Shown here one piece after another: positions 32,704-41,678 of a stretch of DNA of 64,000 nucleotides. Origin of the DNA: Prevotellaceae bacterium. GTDB taxonomy: Bacteria > Bacteroidota > Bacteroidia > Bacteroidales > UBA932. A program made the position numbers and the translations under genes. Position 1 is the stretch's first letter. Each line of letters starts with the position of its first letter. Where the stretch lies: assembly GCA_031289415.1 (NCBI GenBank), contig JAITPN010000023.1:1-64000 (forward strand). The letters are read 5' to 3'. The notes beneath the pieces are model-generated. The model was given only the letters and a program-made list of their open reading frames with translations, was not told the origin of the DNA and did no database searches.

Positions 32704-33685
32704 AGCAACCATAGCAGGAGCTACCGGATACACGGGCGGCGAATTGATTCGCATTTTATTGAATCATCCGCAGGTAGAAATTGAATCGTTGCTCTCCACA
32801 AGCATGGCAGGAGAAGCCGTGTCGTCGGTACACAAAGATTTGTATGGCGATTGTCATTTACATTTTACCGATAAACCCGGAAATCCCGATGTGATTTTTT
32901 TATGTTTGGGACACGGACTTTCGCGCGATTTTCTCCACACAAACCACGTTCCCGCCTGCAAAATAATTGACTTAAGCCATGATTTCAGAATAAAAAACAC
33001 GTTCGAAGAAAAGACTTTCGTATATGGACTTTCCGAACTTTTCCGCAATGAAATTGCACATGCCGAATATGTGGCAAATCCGGGTTGTTTTGCTACAGCC
33101 ATAATTTTGGCGCTAAGCCCTTTGGCTTCTTTGGGAATGTTTGCCGACGATGTGCATATTCACGCGCTCACAGGCGCTACCGGCGCAGGGAAACAGCCGG
33201 ACGAGACTTCACATTTCAGCTACCGCACGTCAAATATTTCTATCTACAAACCTTTTACACATCAACATGTAGCGGAAATACAGCAAACATTATCGGTGAT
33301 AAACGGCAATGCTGCAACCCACCGGGAACTTGCAACCAAAATAAATTTCATTCCCATGCGCGGCGATTTTTCGCGTGGAATTTTTGCTGCCGTCCTCACC
33401 AAACTGCCGGAAGGCGCAGAGGAAGAAAACGTAAGGAATGTATATAAAACCTATTATTCCGCTTCGCCTTTCGTGCATTTTTCCGATACGGCGGTAAGTT
33501 TAAAAGAAGTGGTAAATACCAATAAAGCCTTGCTGAATATTAATTTCCACGATGGATATATTCACATTACGTCGGTGATTGACAATTTGCTGAAAGGCGC
33601 GTCGGGACAAGCCGTGCAAAATATGAACCTTATGTTCGGTTTGCCCGAAGATTGCGGATTGCGGCTGAAAAGTGCGGCATTTTAA
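32690..33685 (+). CDS. argC: N-acetyl-gamma-glutamyl-phosphate reductase
   Basis: A 331-aa dehydrogenase with the NADP-binding start ATIAGATGYTGGELIRIL (7-24) and the catalytic Cys in EYVANPGCFATAIILAL. The substrate-binding ALTGATGAGKQPDETSHFSYR and a late His-bearing EIQQTL region follow. It is the third arginine step. argB, argD and argF are not next to it. The operon ends at a strong terminator about 60 nt downstream. Confidence 0.96.
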   Translation: MKTIKATIAGATGYTGGELIRILLNHPQVEIESLLSTSMAGEAVSSVHKDLYGDCHLHFTDKPGNPDVIFLCLGHGLSRDFLHTNHVPACKIIDLSHDFRIKNTFEEKTFVYGLSELFRNEIAHAEYVANPGCFATAIILALSPLASLGMFADDVHIHALTGATGAGKQPDETSHFSYRTSNISIYKPFTHQHVAEIQQTLSVINGNAATHRELATKINFIPMRGDFSRGIFAAVLTKLPEGAEEENVRNVYKTYYSASPFVHFSDTAVSLKEVVNTNKALLNINFHDGYIHITSVIDNLLKGASGQAVQNMNLMFGLPEDCGLRLKSAAF

Positions 33686-33745
33686 GCATGTTGTCCGTTA
33701 GGATATTGATACGCCTTTCTTTGTCTTGACATTCATATAAAAAAA

Positions 33746-33777
33746 CAACCCCTTTTCCTGTACAAGAAAAGGGGTTG
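33746..33777. terminator. Bidirectional terminator between argC and the M64 lipoprotein
   Basis: A perfect 12-bp stem CAACCCCTTTTC / GAAAAGGGGTTG with loop CTGTACAA, preceded by a run of A and followed by TTG-rich sequence. It serves two convergent genes. Confidence 0.88.
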
Positions 33778-33808
33778 TTGATGTTTGATTTACTAACCTA
33801 CCCGGCGT

Positions 33809-35953
33809 TTAGAAACCGTAAGCGGGGTCGGTGGTGTTGTCGGAGCGTTCGGGATACAGGTCGTTATCTTTCCAATATTTATCGGTAAATACTTCCGGCA
33901 GGTTGATTACTGTTTTGCAATAATTACTATTTCCGTCGAAATTGTTGTTGTAACCCTTATCTTTCTCCCATTGAACGAAGTTTGCAAATGCCCTTGCACC
34001 GTCATTGTTGTCGTCTCCATCGAAATAATTGGGATCGGGTTCACCTGCGCGGGAGAGTACCCTGTTCCATATCCATAGGCGCGTACCTACTGTGAAACAC
34101 GTGAACGGATTCGCCCGCATGGCATCCTCCGACTGGGGCGAACAAAGACCACATAACTCATCCTGACCGAAGTTAATGTCATATTTATTTTTGATCGTAT
34201 TCTGGGTTTCATCGGTGTACGCCGGTCCTACGTCGCTGTACCCCGGTTTTCCTACAAAATAGCTCCATACCGTTTCTCCGGGAATGTCCGTAAAGTCGCC
34301 GCTCCAGCGGTATCCTTTTTTCCATTCATTTTTAAGATTATTGTAAGCCGCTTCGGTAGATTGTCCGTTGGTGTAGTACTTCGCATAATATTTGTTGAGC
34401 TCCGGGTCGTAAGCTATGGCTTCGGGGTCGGTTTTCATACGAGCGAAGTCAGGATTTTTACAACCGCCCGTTACATAAAAGTCAGGAAGGTTCGACAAGG
34501 TATGCCCTACATATTCGTGCATCATCCAATAAGGAAAGTTACCTTCGCCCGAAGGAGTAGATAAAGTGGTATAGTCGCCGTAATTCCATCCGCCTATAGC
34601 CCCGTTAGTCGAAGCCATCCATGCAAAGCCCGTATAGTGAGCATGCCCTCTGTCTTTCAGCATTTTTGTAATATTGCTGCGTACTTTATCGAAGTTTCCT
34701 CCTACATACGGTTCTGTGCCGTAGGCATTGAATCCGTATTTTCCGCGAGAATTCGATTCCGAACAGAGGGCATAAATATCGAAGTATTCGATTAAATCTT
34801 TGACTACGGGTGTTTGCTTAAAGAGGTCTGCCACGCCTTTTGCCCATGTTTCCCACAATCCGTCGTCTTTTTTCAAGTCGCTCAAATCCCATCCGTCGCC
34901 CGCAATAACTATTGGTACGGCTTTGCTGTCGTCCACCGAATGCGTGTGCAATACAATCACATCGCCGTCTTTATAGTAGTTGGCTTCGTTAACCTGATTT
35001 ACAGGGATAACGCGGGTTACTGTCTCTGTTGTAATTCCGTCGTTTGTTTTTTTCTCATACTCAATAGACATGATAATGTCGCCGGTACGTTCGCCGCCGG
35101 GTTGTACTGTGGCAGTAATCGCAGTATGCACGGCAGAGCCGCCGCCTTCAGTCGGGCTTACCGTAACCCAGTCGGGCTTGCCGGTAATTTTCCACGGGTA
35201 GTTACACGTCATGTAGAATTTCTTGTCCTGACCCACCATAGGGGCAGTGAGCCTTTTTGCGGTAAGGCTTATTTTAAGTGGTTCCACCGCTTGCCTTACC
35301 GTAAGTTTTGCCGTTATGGTACCGGCAGAGAAAATGATGTCTCCTGAGCGCTCTGCATTTGATTCCGATATGTCAACTACAATGTTATGTCCACCTGCTT
35401 TTCCGGCAGTTTTGTCCAACACAATCCAGTCTTCTTTCGCTGCTAATTCCCACGGCACATTACAGGTTACTCTAAACGTTTTTTTACCGCCGGCTAACGT
35501 AGCATCAACGTAACGTTTAGGGTCTAAAAAGTAGGTAATGGGTGTGGTAACCTTAAGCGGTTGCCGCACTTCCAATGTTGCGGTATTTTCGCCGGATTTG
35601 ACAACAATCGTGCCTCTACGGTTTGCTACCCCATCACTAACCACAAGCGGCTTGGCAGAAATTTCTACTTCAGTATTTCCGGCATTGCCACTTTCGACGC
35701 TTACTTCAAGCCAATCGGGAAGATCTTCATATTCCCAAGCTCCTTTACTTTCTACAGTAAAAACCGCATGGTCGTTTTCTCCACCGTCGCCCCATTCTAA
35801 TACCAAGGTGTCTTTATCACCTATGTCGATACTCACAGAACCTTCGTTATTAACCGGGTTCTTTTCATCCGGTTCACATGCTGTGAACAAGGCTGTTCCG
35901 GCACAAATCAGCGCCAAAGCAGACCATAAAATTTTTCTTGTTTTCATATACAC
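33809..35953 (-). CDS. BACON-repeat lipoprotein with M64 (IgA peptidase-like) metallopeptidase domain
   Basis: A 714-aa protein with lipobox LFTAC (Cys26). Three BACON domains (about 38-132, 140-222, 228-320) carry the typical 'W.. W..V.P..G' pattern (e.g. DWVTVSPTEGGG). Residues about 325-700 form an M64-like domain beginning VIVLHTHSVDDSKAVPIVIAGDGW. The zinc motif HEYVGHTLSNLPDFY (479-493) fits HExxGH..L.D.Y, with later histidine and tryptophan blocks. It is probably a cell-surface protease acting on glycoproteins, with BACON domains as carbohydrate or mucin binders. A paralogue with the same design lies at 46687-48711. Confidence 0.88.
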   Translation of the reverse strand: MYMKTRKILWSALALICAGTALFTACEPDEKNPVNNEGSVSIDIGDKDTLVLEWGDGGENDHAVFTVESKGAWEYEDLPDWLEVSVESGNAGNTEVEISAKPLVVSDGVANRRGTIVVKSGENTATLEVRQPLKVTTPITYFLDPKRYVDATLAGGKKTFRVTCNVPWELAAKEDWIVLDKTAGKAGGHNIVVDISESNAERSGDIIFSAGTITAKLTVRQAVEPLKISLTAKRLTAPMVGQDKKFYMTCNYPWKITGKPDWVTVSPTEGGGSAVHTAITATVQPGGERTGDIIMSIEYEKKTNDGITTETVTRVIPVNQVNEANYYKDGDVIVLHTHSVDDSKAVPIVIAGDGWDLSDLKKDDGLWETWAKGVADLFKQTPVVKDLIEYFDIYALCSESNSRGKYGFNAYGTEPYVGGNFDKVRSNITKMLKDRGHAHYTGFAWMASTNGAIGGWNYGDYTTLSTPSGEGNFPYWMMHEYVGHTLSNLPDFYVTGGCKNPDFARMKTDPEAIAYDPELNKYYAKYYTNGQSTEAAYNNLKNEWKKGYRWSGDFTDIPGETVWSYFVGKPGYSDVGPAYTDETQNTIKNKYDINFGQDELCGLCSPQSEDAMRANPFTCFTVGTRLWIWNRVLSRAGEPDPNYFDGDDNNDGARAFANFVQWEKDKGYNNNFDGNSNYCKTVINLPEVFTDKYWKDNDLYPERSDNTTDPAYGF

Positions 35954-35985
35954 TTTATTTTAAAAATTAAACAAATTACTATTTC

Positions 35986-37419
35986 TTATTTTTTCCATAA
36001 TTTTGTCATGTCTTCCAACGTTTTTCCTTTGGTTTCGGGAACGAATTTCCAAACGAACAAAGCTGCCAGTACACACATAGTTCCGTACAAACCGTATGCC
36101 ACCATCGGGCTAAATTTATAAAGCGGTGGGAAAGTGGACGATACAATGTAATTAAAAATCCATTGTGCGGCAACAGCTATTGCCACAGCTTTTCCACGAA
36201 TGGTATTCGGGAAAATTTCGGATATCAGCACCCAACATATCGGTCCCCACGACATCATGAAGAATGCGGCATACATAATTACCGAAAGCACCGGAACAAT
36301 GCCTTTTATGGCAAAACTGTCGCAGAGCGCTACGGCAAAAGCGCCGATAGCCATACCAACCGACCCGATGATAAGCAGCGGCTTACGCCCGAATTTATCT
36401 ACCGATACAATCGCTATTACCGTAAAAGCAATATTTACGATACCCATAATCACTGTTTGCATCATGCCGCCGCCTTCTGCGCCTGCGCTTTCAAAAATAC
36501 GCGGAGCGTAGTACAGCACAGCATTGATGCCTATTGCCTGTTGGAACACCGACAAAAGAATACCGATAACGACCACTAAAACGCCGTAAGAAAAAAGTTT
36601 TTCGGTTTTTTCTTTCGATGCGGTTCGTATATCCGTCATAATTTCTTTGGCTTTCGCCGCGCCGTTTACTTTAGTAAGTACCAACAGCGCTTTTTCTTCC
36701 TGTCCGATAAGCGCCAAATAACGAGGCGTTTTAGGCACAAAGAATAATAAAAATCCAAATATAGCCGCCACGTAGGCTTCCGATACAAACATATAACGCC
36801 AACCTGTTGACACAGTCCATTGGTCGGGGATGGCGAGCGTTTGTGTAAGCTCATCCGTATAGGGATTCTGGTGGTCGCCCAAAATCAGATAATTCACGAA
36901 ATAAACTACCAACATACCGAAGATTATGGCAAACTGGTTGCACGACACGAGCGTGCCGCGGATGTTTGCCGGTGCAATTTCGGCAATATACATCGGCACA
37001 ATAGCCGAAGCCAGTCCTACACCGATACCGCCCAACACCCGGTAAAGATTGAACGCAATGAGCAAATCCGAAGTAGGAAGCGCATTTTGGTCAAAAAATA
37101 AAAATTCAGGGCAGTACGAACCCAACGCGGAGAGAAAGAACAGTATCGAGGCAAAACGTAAGGAGTTGCGTCGTCCGAACCGCGAGGCGAAAAGTCCTGA
37201 AATAGCCCCTCCGATGACACACCCGATAAGCGCGCTTGCCGAAGTGATGCCGTGCAATATTTTGGTATATTGGAAATCCTGCGCCTGCGAAAAGAATCCT
37301 TCCAATCCTTTTTCTGCGCCTGAAATCACGGCAGTGTCGTATCCAAACAACAACCCGCCAAGTGTGGCTACCAGCGTAATGCCGAAAACGTATGAAACAT
37401 TGTAGTCTTTTTTACTCAT
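35986..37419 (-). CDS. xylE: Sugar:proton symporter of the MFS sugar-porter family (probable xylose)
   Basis: A 477-aa protein with 12 membrane segments. Sugar-porter signatures are GGLLFGYDTAVISGAEKGLE (TM1), RFGRRNSLRFASI (loop 2-3), RVLGGIGVGLASAIVPMYIAEIAPANIRG, PKTPRYL (loop 6-7), QQAIGINAVLYYAPRIF (TM7), DKFGRKPLLIIGS and VPETKGKTLEDM. With GH31 and xylA on the same strand, xylose is the likely substrate. It is the last gene of that set. Confidence 0.9.
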   Translation of the reverse strand: MSKKDYNVSYVFGITLVATLGGLLFGYDTAVISGAEKGLEGFFSQAQDFQYTKILHGITSASALIGCVIGGAISGLFASRFGRRNSLRFASILFFLSALGSYCPEFLFFDQNALPTSDLLIAFNLYRVLGGIGVGLASAIVPMYIAEIAPANIRGTLVSCNQFAIIFGMLVVYFVNYLILGDHQNPYTDELTQTLAIPDQWTVSTGWRYMFVSEAYVAAIFGFLLFFVPKTPRYLALIGQEEKALLVLTKVNGAAKAKEIMTDIRTASKEKTEKLFSYGVLVVVIGILLSVFQQAIGINAVLYYAPRIFESAGAEGGGMMQTVIMGIVNIAFTVIAIVSVDKFGRKPLLIIGSVGMAIGAFAVALCDSFAIKGIVPVLSVIMYAAFFMMSWGPICWVLISEIFPNTIRGKAVAIAVAAQWIFNYIVSSTFPPLYKFSPMVAYGLYGTMCVLAALFVWKFVPETKGKTLEDMTKLWKK

Positions 37420-37438
37420 AATTTTTTATTTGTTTTAC

Positions 37439-40081
37439 TTATTTTAGTTCTATAGTAAGTTGTTTGCCGGAGTAAGCTACGGTTTGCTGAGGCGTTGCTT
37501 CTTCCACTCCGCCTGTTTGCGGCGCTATTTTTACGATATTCAGCGTACGCGCATCGGTCATGCCGTCAAACTCCCCTCGCCTATCGCCGATGGTGAGCGT
37601 TTGTGCAGCGTCGTTCCACGTCAGTTCGTAGGCGCTGTACCGACCTTGCTCGTAATTGTAATTGTCGCCTTCATCTTCGTAAATTGTGAACGAGGCGTCA
37701 GCGCCCGGATACACGCGAATTTCCCATGCTTCATCACGTCTTTGTGCCGAATATTCCGATTTCGGCGCTAAAGGAAGTATAGAGCCTGCTTTCACAAACA
37801 CCGGAATTTTGCTCCAATCCACGTCAGCAACAATAGTTTGCCCGCCTTTAAAATGAGTTCCGTTCCAGAAATCAATCCATCCGGCACGGTGGGCGGGGAG
37901 ATATACGCTCCATTGTGTTACGTCGGGTTCTACTATCGGCGCTATCAACAGTGCAGGTCCAAACATAAATTCATAGTTTTGTTCCAACGCCTGTTTGTCG
38001 GTCGGGAAGTCCATTACCAGCGGGCGCATGAGTGTAGCGCCGTGAAATGAAATCGCTGCCGCCTGCGAATAAATATAAGGCAACATACGGTAACGTAAAT
38101 CAAGATATTTGCGTGAAATTTGTTCCACAGTTTCGCCGAAACGCCAAAATTCGGTTTCGGACTTATTCCCATGAACACGTTGTATCGGCACGAATGTAGC
38201 CACTTGAAACCATCGCAAAAAACGTTCGTGATAAGTGGTATCGGTATATTGATTTTCGGGACGGAAAAATCCGCCGGCATCGTAAGTCCACCAAGGAAGT
38301 CCTGCTGCCATTTGTCCTAATCCGCCGACGATTTGTTTACGGAACGTAGCCCAATCGTTGTTCACGTCGCCCGACCATGTAGATACGGCATAACGCTGCA
38401 TGCCGGAAAATCCGCTGCGGGTAAGGCTCATCACGCGCTTGCCCGGAATGTCGCGCCGGTAGCCCTCATACACTGTTTTGTTGACAAACAGCGGATAGAT
38501 ATTGCGGTACACTTCGCCCGGTATCGTGCCGTTATTTACCTTGATGTTGCGGAGCGGTTCGCTTTCCGGCTCGGTGGCGTCCAGCCACCACGCATCAATG
38601 CCGTAAGGCAACGCCATGTTATCTCTTAAATTCTGCCAGTAAAAAGCGGCGGCTTCGGGGTTAAAAAAATCAACCCAATCTGTGCCGGGCAGTACATATC
38701 CTTTTTTCATCAACTGTTTTCCAAAATCGCTGTCTTCGGCTTTTGACCACACGGACACCATCAGACGGATGTTCATGTCGTGCAATTCTTTAACCATTGC
38801 TTTGGGGTTGGGATACAGGGTTTCGTCAAATTTCATGGCGTTCCATCCGTATTTGCCCCAATACTGCCAATCCTGCACAAACATATCAACCGGAAGTTTG
38901 CGTTTACGAAATTCGCGGGCGTTTTCCAGCAATTCGGCTTGGGTGTGGAAACGTTCGCGGCAATGCACATAACCTAATGCCCAAAGCGGCATCAGCGGTA
39001 CATTTCCCGAAAGTTGGCGGAAACTGCCAATCACTTCGTCACCTGTACCGGCAAACACGGCATAGTCCAATGCCTGCGCTACAGGCGAGCGGAATACCGT
39101 TTCATCGGTCATCGGTTTGACAAAGAGGCGCGGCGATTTTACCCCCCTTTCGGAAATAATTTCGATGTGGTGCTGACCGGCTGCGAGCGACGTAATAATC
39201 GGCGTTCGCGGCGGAATCCATGGGCTGTTATTGTCTATCAACGCATGTCCGTCCACATTGAGGTAACATTTATGCCCCGAATAAATAAGGTCGAGCACAA
39301 ACGCATATTCTCCCGATTCGGGAATGTCAACCGTTGCCGTAAAGCCATGCAACGGAAGGACATAGTCCGACACTGTTTTTGTTACTTGTGTTTTCAGCGT
39401 TTCTTCCGCATCTTTCACTTTCTGTTCGTCCATCGGTTGCAGCGGTATTTGCTCGTCGGCGGGGTTGAAATCGACCAAGCCGTAGTTGTGCCAAAGCAAA
39501 CCGTACGATTTGTTCGACAGAATAAACGGAATAGAAATCTGTGTATTCACCTGCCTGAGTTGGCGCGGCAGTCCGCGAATGTTCAAATAGTTATCCTGAA
39601 ACTGCCCTGTACCGTAAAGGTATTCATCCTCAGGCGACACAAAGCGTTGTTCTACAATAAACGTAGAGTCGCCTTGTACGGTGGACGGCGTCATTTTCCG
39701 TCCGCCTACTTGTTCCTGCAAGATGATGTTGCCTTGTGCATCTTTAAAAGTAATCGCACCGCTTTTCCTGTTCACCACAGCTGAAATTTTATCTGTTTTC
39801 ACGATAATATTCCGGCGTGTAACTTCTGTTTTATATTCCGGCGCTGCTGTTTTTTCGATAAAAATAAGTTCTTCCGTCGGGCGCGAGCCGGGTTGGGTAA
39901 ACTGTACCCGAATAACATTCCGGCTTTGCGGAATGAGCGTCAGCGTACCGTCGGTTAGCGTAATTTCCACCGCATGGTCTTTTTCCTGCCATGAAGTTAC
40001 CACACCGGCAGAGTCGGAACATCCCGACATTGCCATTATCCCGAAAACGGTTAGAAAAAGTATTTTATATCTCATGCACAT
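37439..40081 (-). CDS. GH31 alpha-xylosidase-like lipoprotein with inserted PA14 domain
   Basis: An 880-aa enzyme with lipobox MSGC (Cys21), so it is outside the inner membrane. An N-terminal GH31 beta-domain (30-200) is interrupted by a PA14-type insert (about 235-320: GFTATVDIPESGEYAFVLDLIYSGHKCYLNVDG). The TIM barrel has DMFVQDWQYWGKYGWNAMKFDE and the nucleophile Asp501 in WWLDATEPE. The acid/base is expected in STWSGDVNNDWATF. The C-terminal beta-domains follow. The WxxWxD-type active site and the xylA/xylE neighbours favour alpha-xylosidase (xyloglucan side chains). Alpha-glucosidase remains possible. Confidence 0.9.
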   Translation of the reverse strand: MCMRYKILFLTVFGIMAMSGCSDSAGVVTSWQEKDHAVEITLTDGTLTLIPQSRNVIRVQFTQPGSRPTEELIFIEKTAAPEYKTEVTRRNIIVKTDKISAVVNRKSGAITFKDAQGNIILQEQVGGRKMTPSTVQGDSTFIVEQRFVSPEDEYLYGTGQFQDNYLNIRGLPRQLRQVNTQISIPFILSNKSYGLLWHNYGLVDFNPADEQIPLQPMDEQKVKDAEETLKTQVTKTVSDYVLPLHGFTATVDIPESGEYAFVLDLIYSGHKCYLNVDGHALIDNNSPWIPPRTPIITSLAAGQHHIEIISERGVKSPRLFVKPMTDETVFRSPVAQALDYAVFAGTGDEVIGSFRQLSGNVPLMPLWALGYVHCRERFHTQAELLENAREFRKRKLPVDMFVQDWQYWGKYGWNAMKFDETLYPNPKAMVKELHDMNIRLMVSVWSKAEDSDFGKQLMKKGYVLPGTDWVDFFNPEAAAFYWQNLRDNMALPYGIDAWWLDATEPESEPLRNIKVNNGTIPGEVYRNIYPLFVNKTVYEGYRRDIPGKRVMSLTRSGFSGMQRYAVSTWSGDVNNDWATFRKQIVGGLGQMAAGLPWWTYDAGGFFRPENQYTDTTYHERFLRWFQVATFVPIQRVHGNKSETEFWRFGETVEQISRKYLDLRYRMLPYIYSQAAAISFHGATLMRPLVMDFPTDKQALEQNYEFMFGPALLIAPIVEPDVTQWSVYLPAHRAGWIDFWNGTHFKGGQTIVADVDWSKIPVFVKAGSILPLAPKSEYSAQRRDEAWEIRVYPGADASFTIYEDEGDNYNYEQGRYSAYELTWNDAAQTLTIGDRRGEFDGMTDARTLNIVKIAPQTGGVEEATPQQTVAYSGKQLTIELK

Positions 40082-40102
40082 ATTTTTATAATGTATATGT
40101 TT

Positions 40103-41419
40103 TTAAATATACATATTTACAATAGCTTCATATAACTCTTGTTTTCCACTGATTTGTGCAGGCTCGCCTTTTGCTTTGGCATAAGCCACCAAGTCGTCGA
40201 GCGACAATTTGCCTTCGTCAAATTCCTTACCTTTGCCTGAATCGAAAGACGCATAGCGGTCGGTAAGCATTTTTTTGTACGGCGATTTTTCCAAAATAGC
40301 GGCTGCACATTCCAATGCGCGGGCAAAAGCGTCCATACCGGCTATGTGGGCAATGAAAATATCATCCAAATCGGTGGAACTGCGGCGCGTTTTGGCGTCG
40401 AAATTCGTACCGCCGCCTTGCAAACCGCCGCTTGTCAGAATCACTAACATGGCTTGCGTCAATTCATTTACGTCAATCGGAAACTGGTCGGTATCCCAAC
40501 CGTTCTGAGAGTCGCCGCGGTTGGCGTCAATCGAGCCTAACAAACCGGCGTCGGCAGCACACTGCAATTCATGTTCAAACGTATGACCCGCCAACGTGGC
40601 GTGATTCACTTCAATATTCAATTTAAAATCTTTATCCAACCCATGAGCGCGCAGGAATCCGATAACCGTTTCGGCGTCCACATCGTATTGATGTTTCGTC
40701 GGCTCCATCGGTTTAGGCTCAATCAGGAAATTGCCTTTAAAGCCTTTGGCGCGGGCATAATCGCGGGCTGCGGTCAAAAGCTTGGCTAAGTGTGCTTTTT
40801 CGCGTTTCATGTCGGTGTTCAACAACGAATAATATCCTTCGCGACCACCCCAAAACACATAATTTTCACCACCCAATTCAATGGTAGCGTCCAACGCGTT
40901 TTTGATTTGAACGGCTGCGCGGGCTACTACGTTAAAATCGGGATTTGTGCCTGCGCCGTTTGTATAGCGTTTGTGTCCGAACACATTAGCTGTTCCCCAC
41001 AAAAGTTTGATGCCTGTTTCCGCCTGTTTTTGTTTGGCATAAGCGACAATAGCTTTGAGGTTGGCTTCGTATTCGTCAATCGAACTTCCTTCCGAAACCA
41101 AGTCAATATCATGGAAACAATAGTATTCGATACCTATTTTTTGCATAAACTCGAAACCTGCATCCAAACGTTGTTTAGCCACTTCCAAAGCAGAAGAACC
41201 TTGCGCCCAAAGGAACGATTTTGTGCCGGGACCAAAGGGGTCGCTTCCGTCTGCGCAAAGCGTATGCCACCATGCCATAGAGAACTTAAACCAGTCTTTT
41301 AATTTCTTCCCATACACTATTTTTTCGGCGTCGTAGAAACGAAATGCCAAAGGATTTTTACTTTCTTTTCCTTCAAATTTGATTTTTCCTATTTCCGGAA
41401 AATACTCTTTTATTGCCAT
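40103..41419 (-). CDS. xylA: Xylose isomerase
   Basis: A 438-aa enzyme of the long (class II) type converting D-xylose to D-xylulose. Markers are [23 protein letters not shown], the catalytic His in [62 protein letters not shown] and [19 protein letters not shown] with metal ligands. It is the first gene of the locus, with its own promoter. Xylulokinase (xylB) is not present nearby. Confidence 0.97.
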   Translation of the reverse strand: MAIKEYFPEIGKIKFEGKESKNPLAFRFYDAEKIVYGKKLKDWFKFSMAWWHTLCADGSDPFGPGTKSFLWAQGSSALEVAKQRLDAGFEFMQKIGIEYYCFHDIDLVSEGSSIDEYEANLKAIVAYAKQKQAETGIKLLWGTANVFGHKRYTNGAGTNPDFNVVARAAVQIKNALDATIELGGENYVFWGGREGYYSLLNTDMKREKAHLAKLLTAARDYARAKGFKGNFLIEPKPMEPTKHQYDVDAETVIGFLRAHGLDKDFKLNIEVNHATLAGHTFEHELQCAADAGLLGSIDANRGDSQNGWDTDQFPIDVNELTQAMLVILTSGGLQGGGTNFDAKTRRSSTDLDDIFIAHIAGMDAFARALECAAAILEKSPYKKMLTDRYASFDSGKGKEFDEGKLSLDDLVAYAKAKGEPAQISGKQELYEAIVNMYI

Positions 41420-41507
41420 AATAATTTAATTTTTAGAATCTTATAATTTATAAATATTTATCTATATTTTTCGTAATACTATTTTAACTATTAGCTTAAA
41501 TATCACG

Positions 41508-41515
41508 CAAAGTTA
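41508..41515 (-). promoter_or_regulatory. -7 element for xylA
   Basis: Reverse strand TAACTTTG with GTTG 20 bp further upstream, about 90 nt before the xylA ATG. The long leader (41420-41507) is AT-rich; I see no clear operator. Confidence 0.6.
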
Positions 41516-41630
41516 AACTTTTTTACATACATTTCCAACTTTGTCTAAAAAATACGCTAAGGTATTTACGCGGGTGGAACTAAAAAGAAGTAGCGTATTG
41601 GTTATGAGGGAAAGTGTAAACACAAAATAC

Positions 41631-41658
41631 AAAAAGGCGATTTTTAGTTCGCCCTTTT
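41631..41658 (-). terminator. Terminator of the GH97 gene
   Basis: Stem AAAAAGGCGA / TCGCCCTTTT with a one-base bulge and an 8-nt loop, just after the GH97 stop at 41679. Confidence 0.75.
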
Positions 41659-41678
41659 GTATAGTATAATCCACTTAT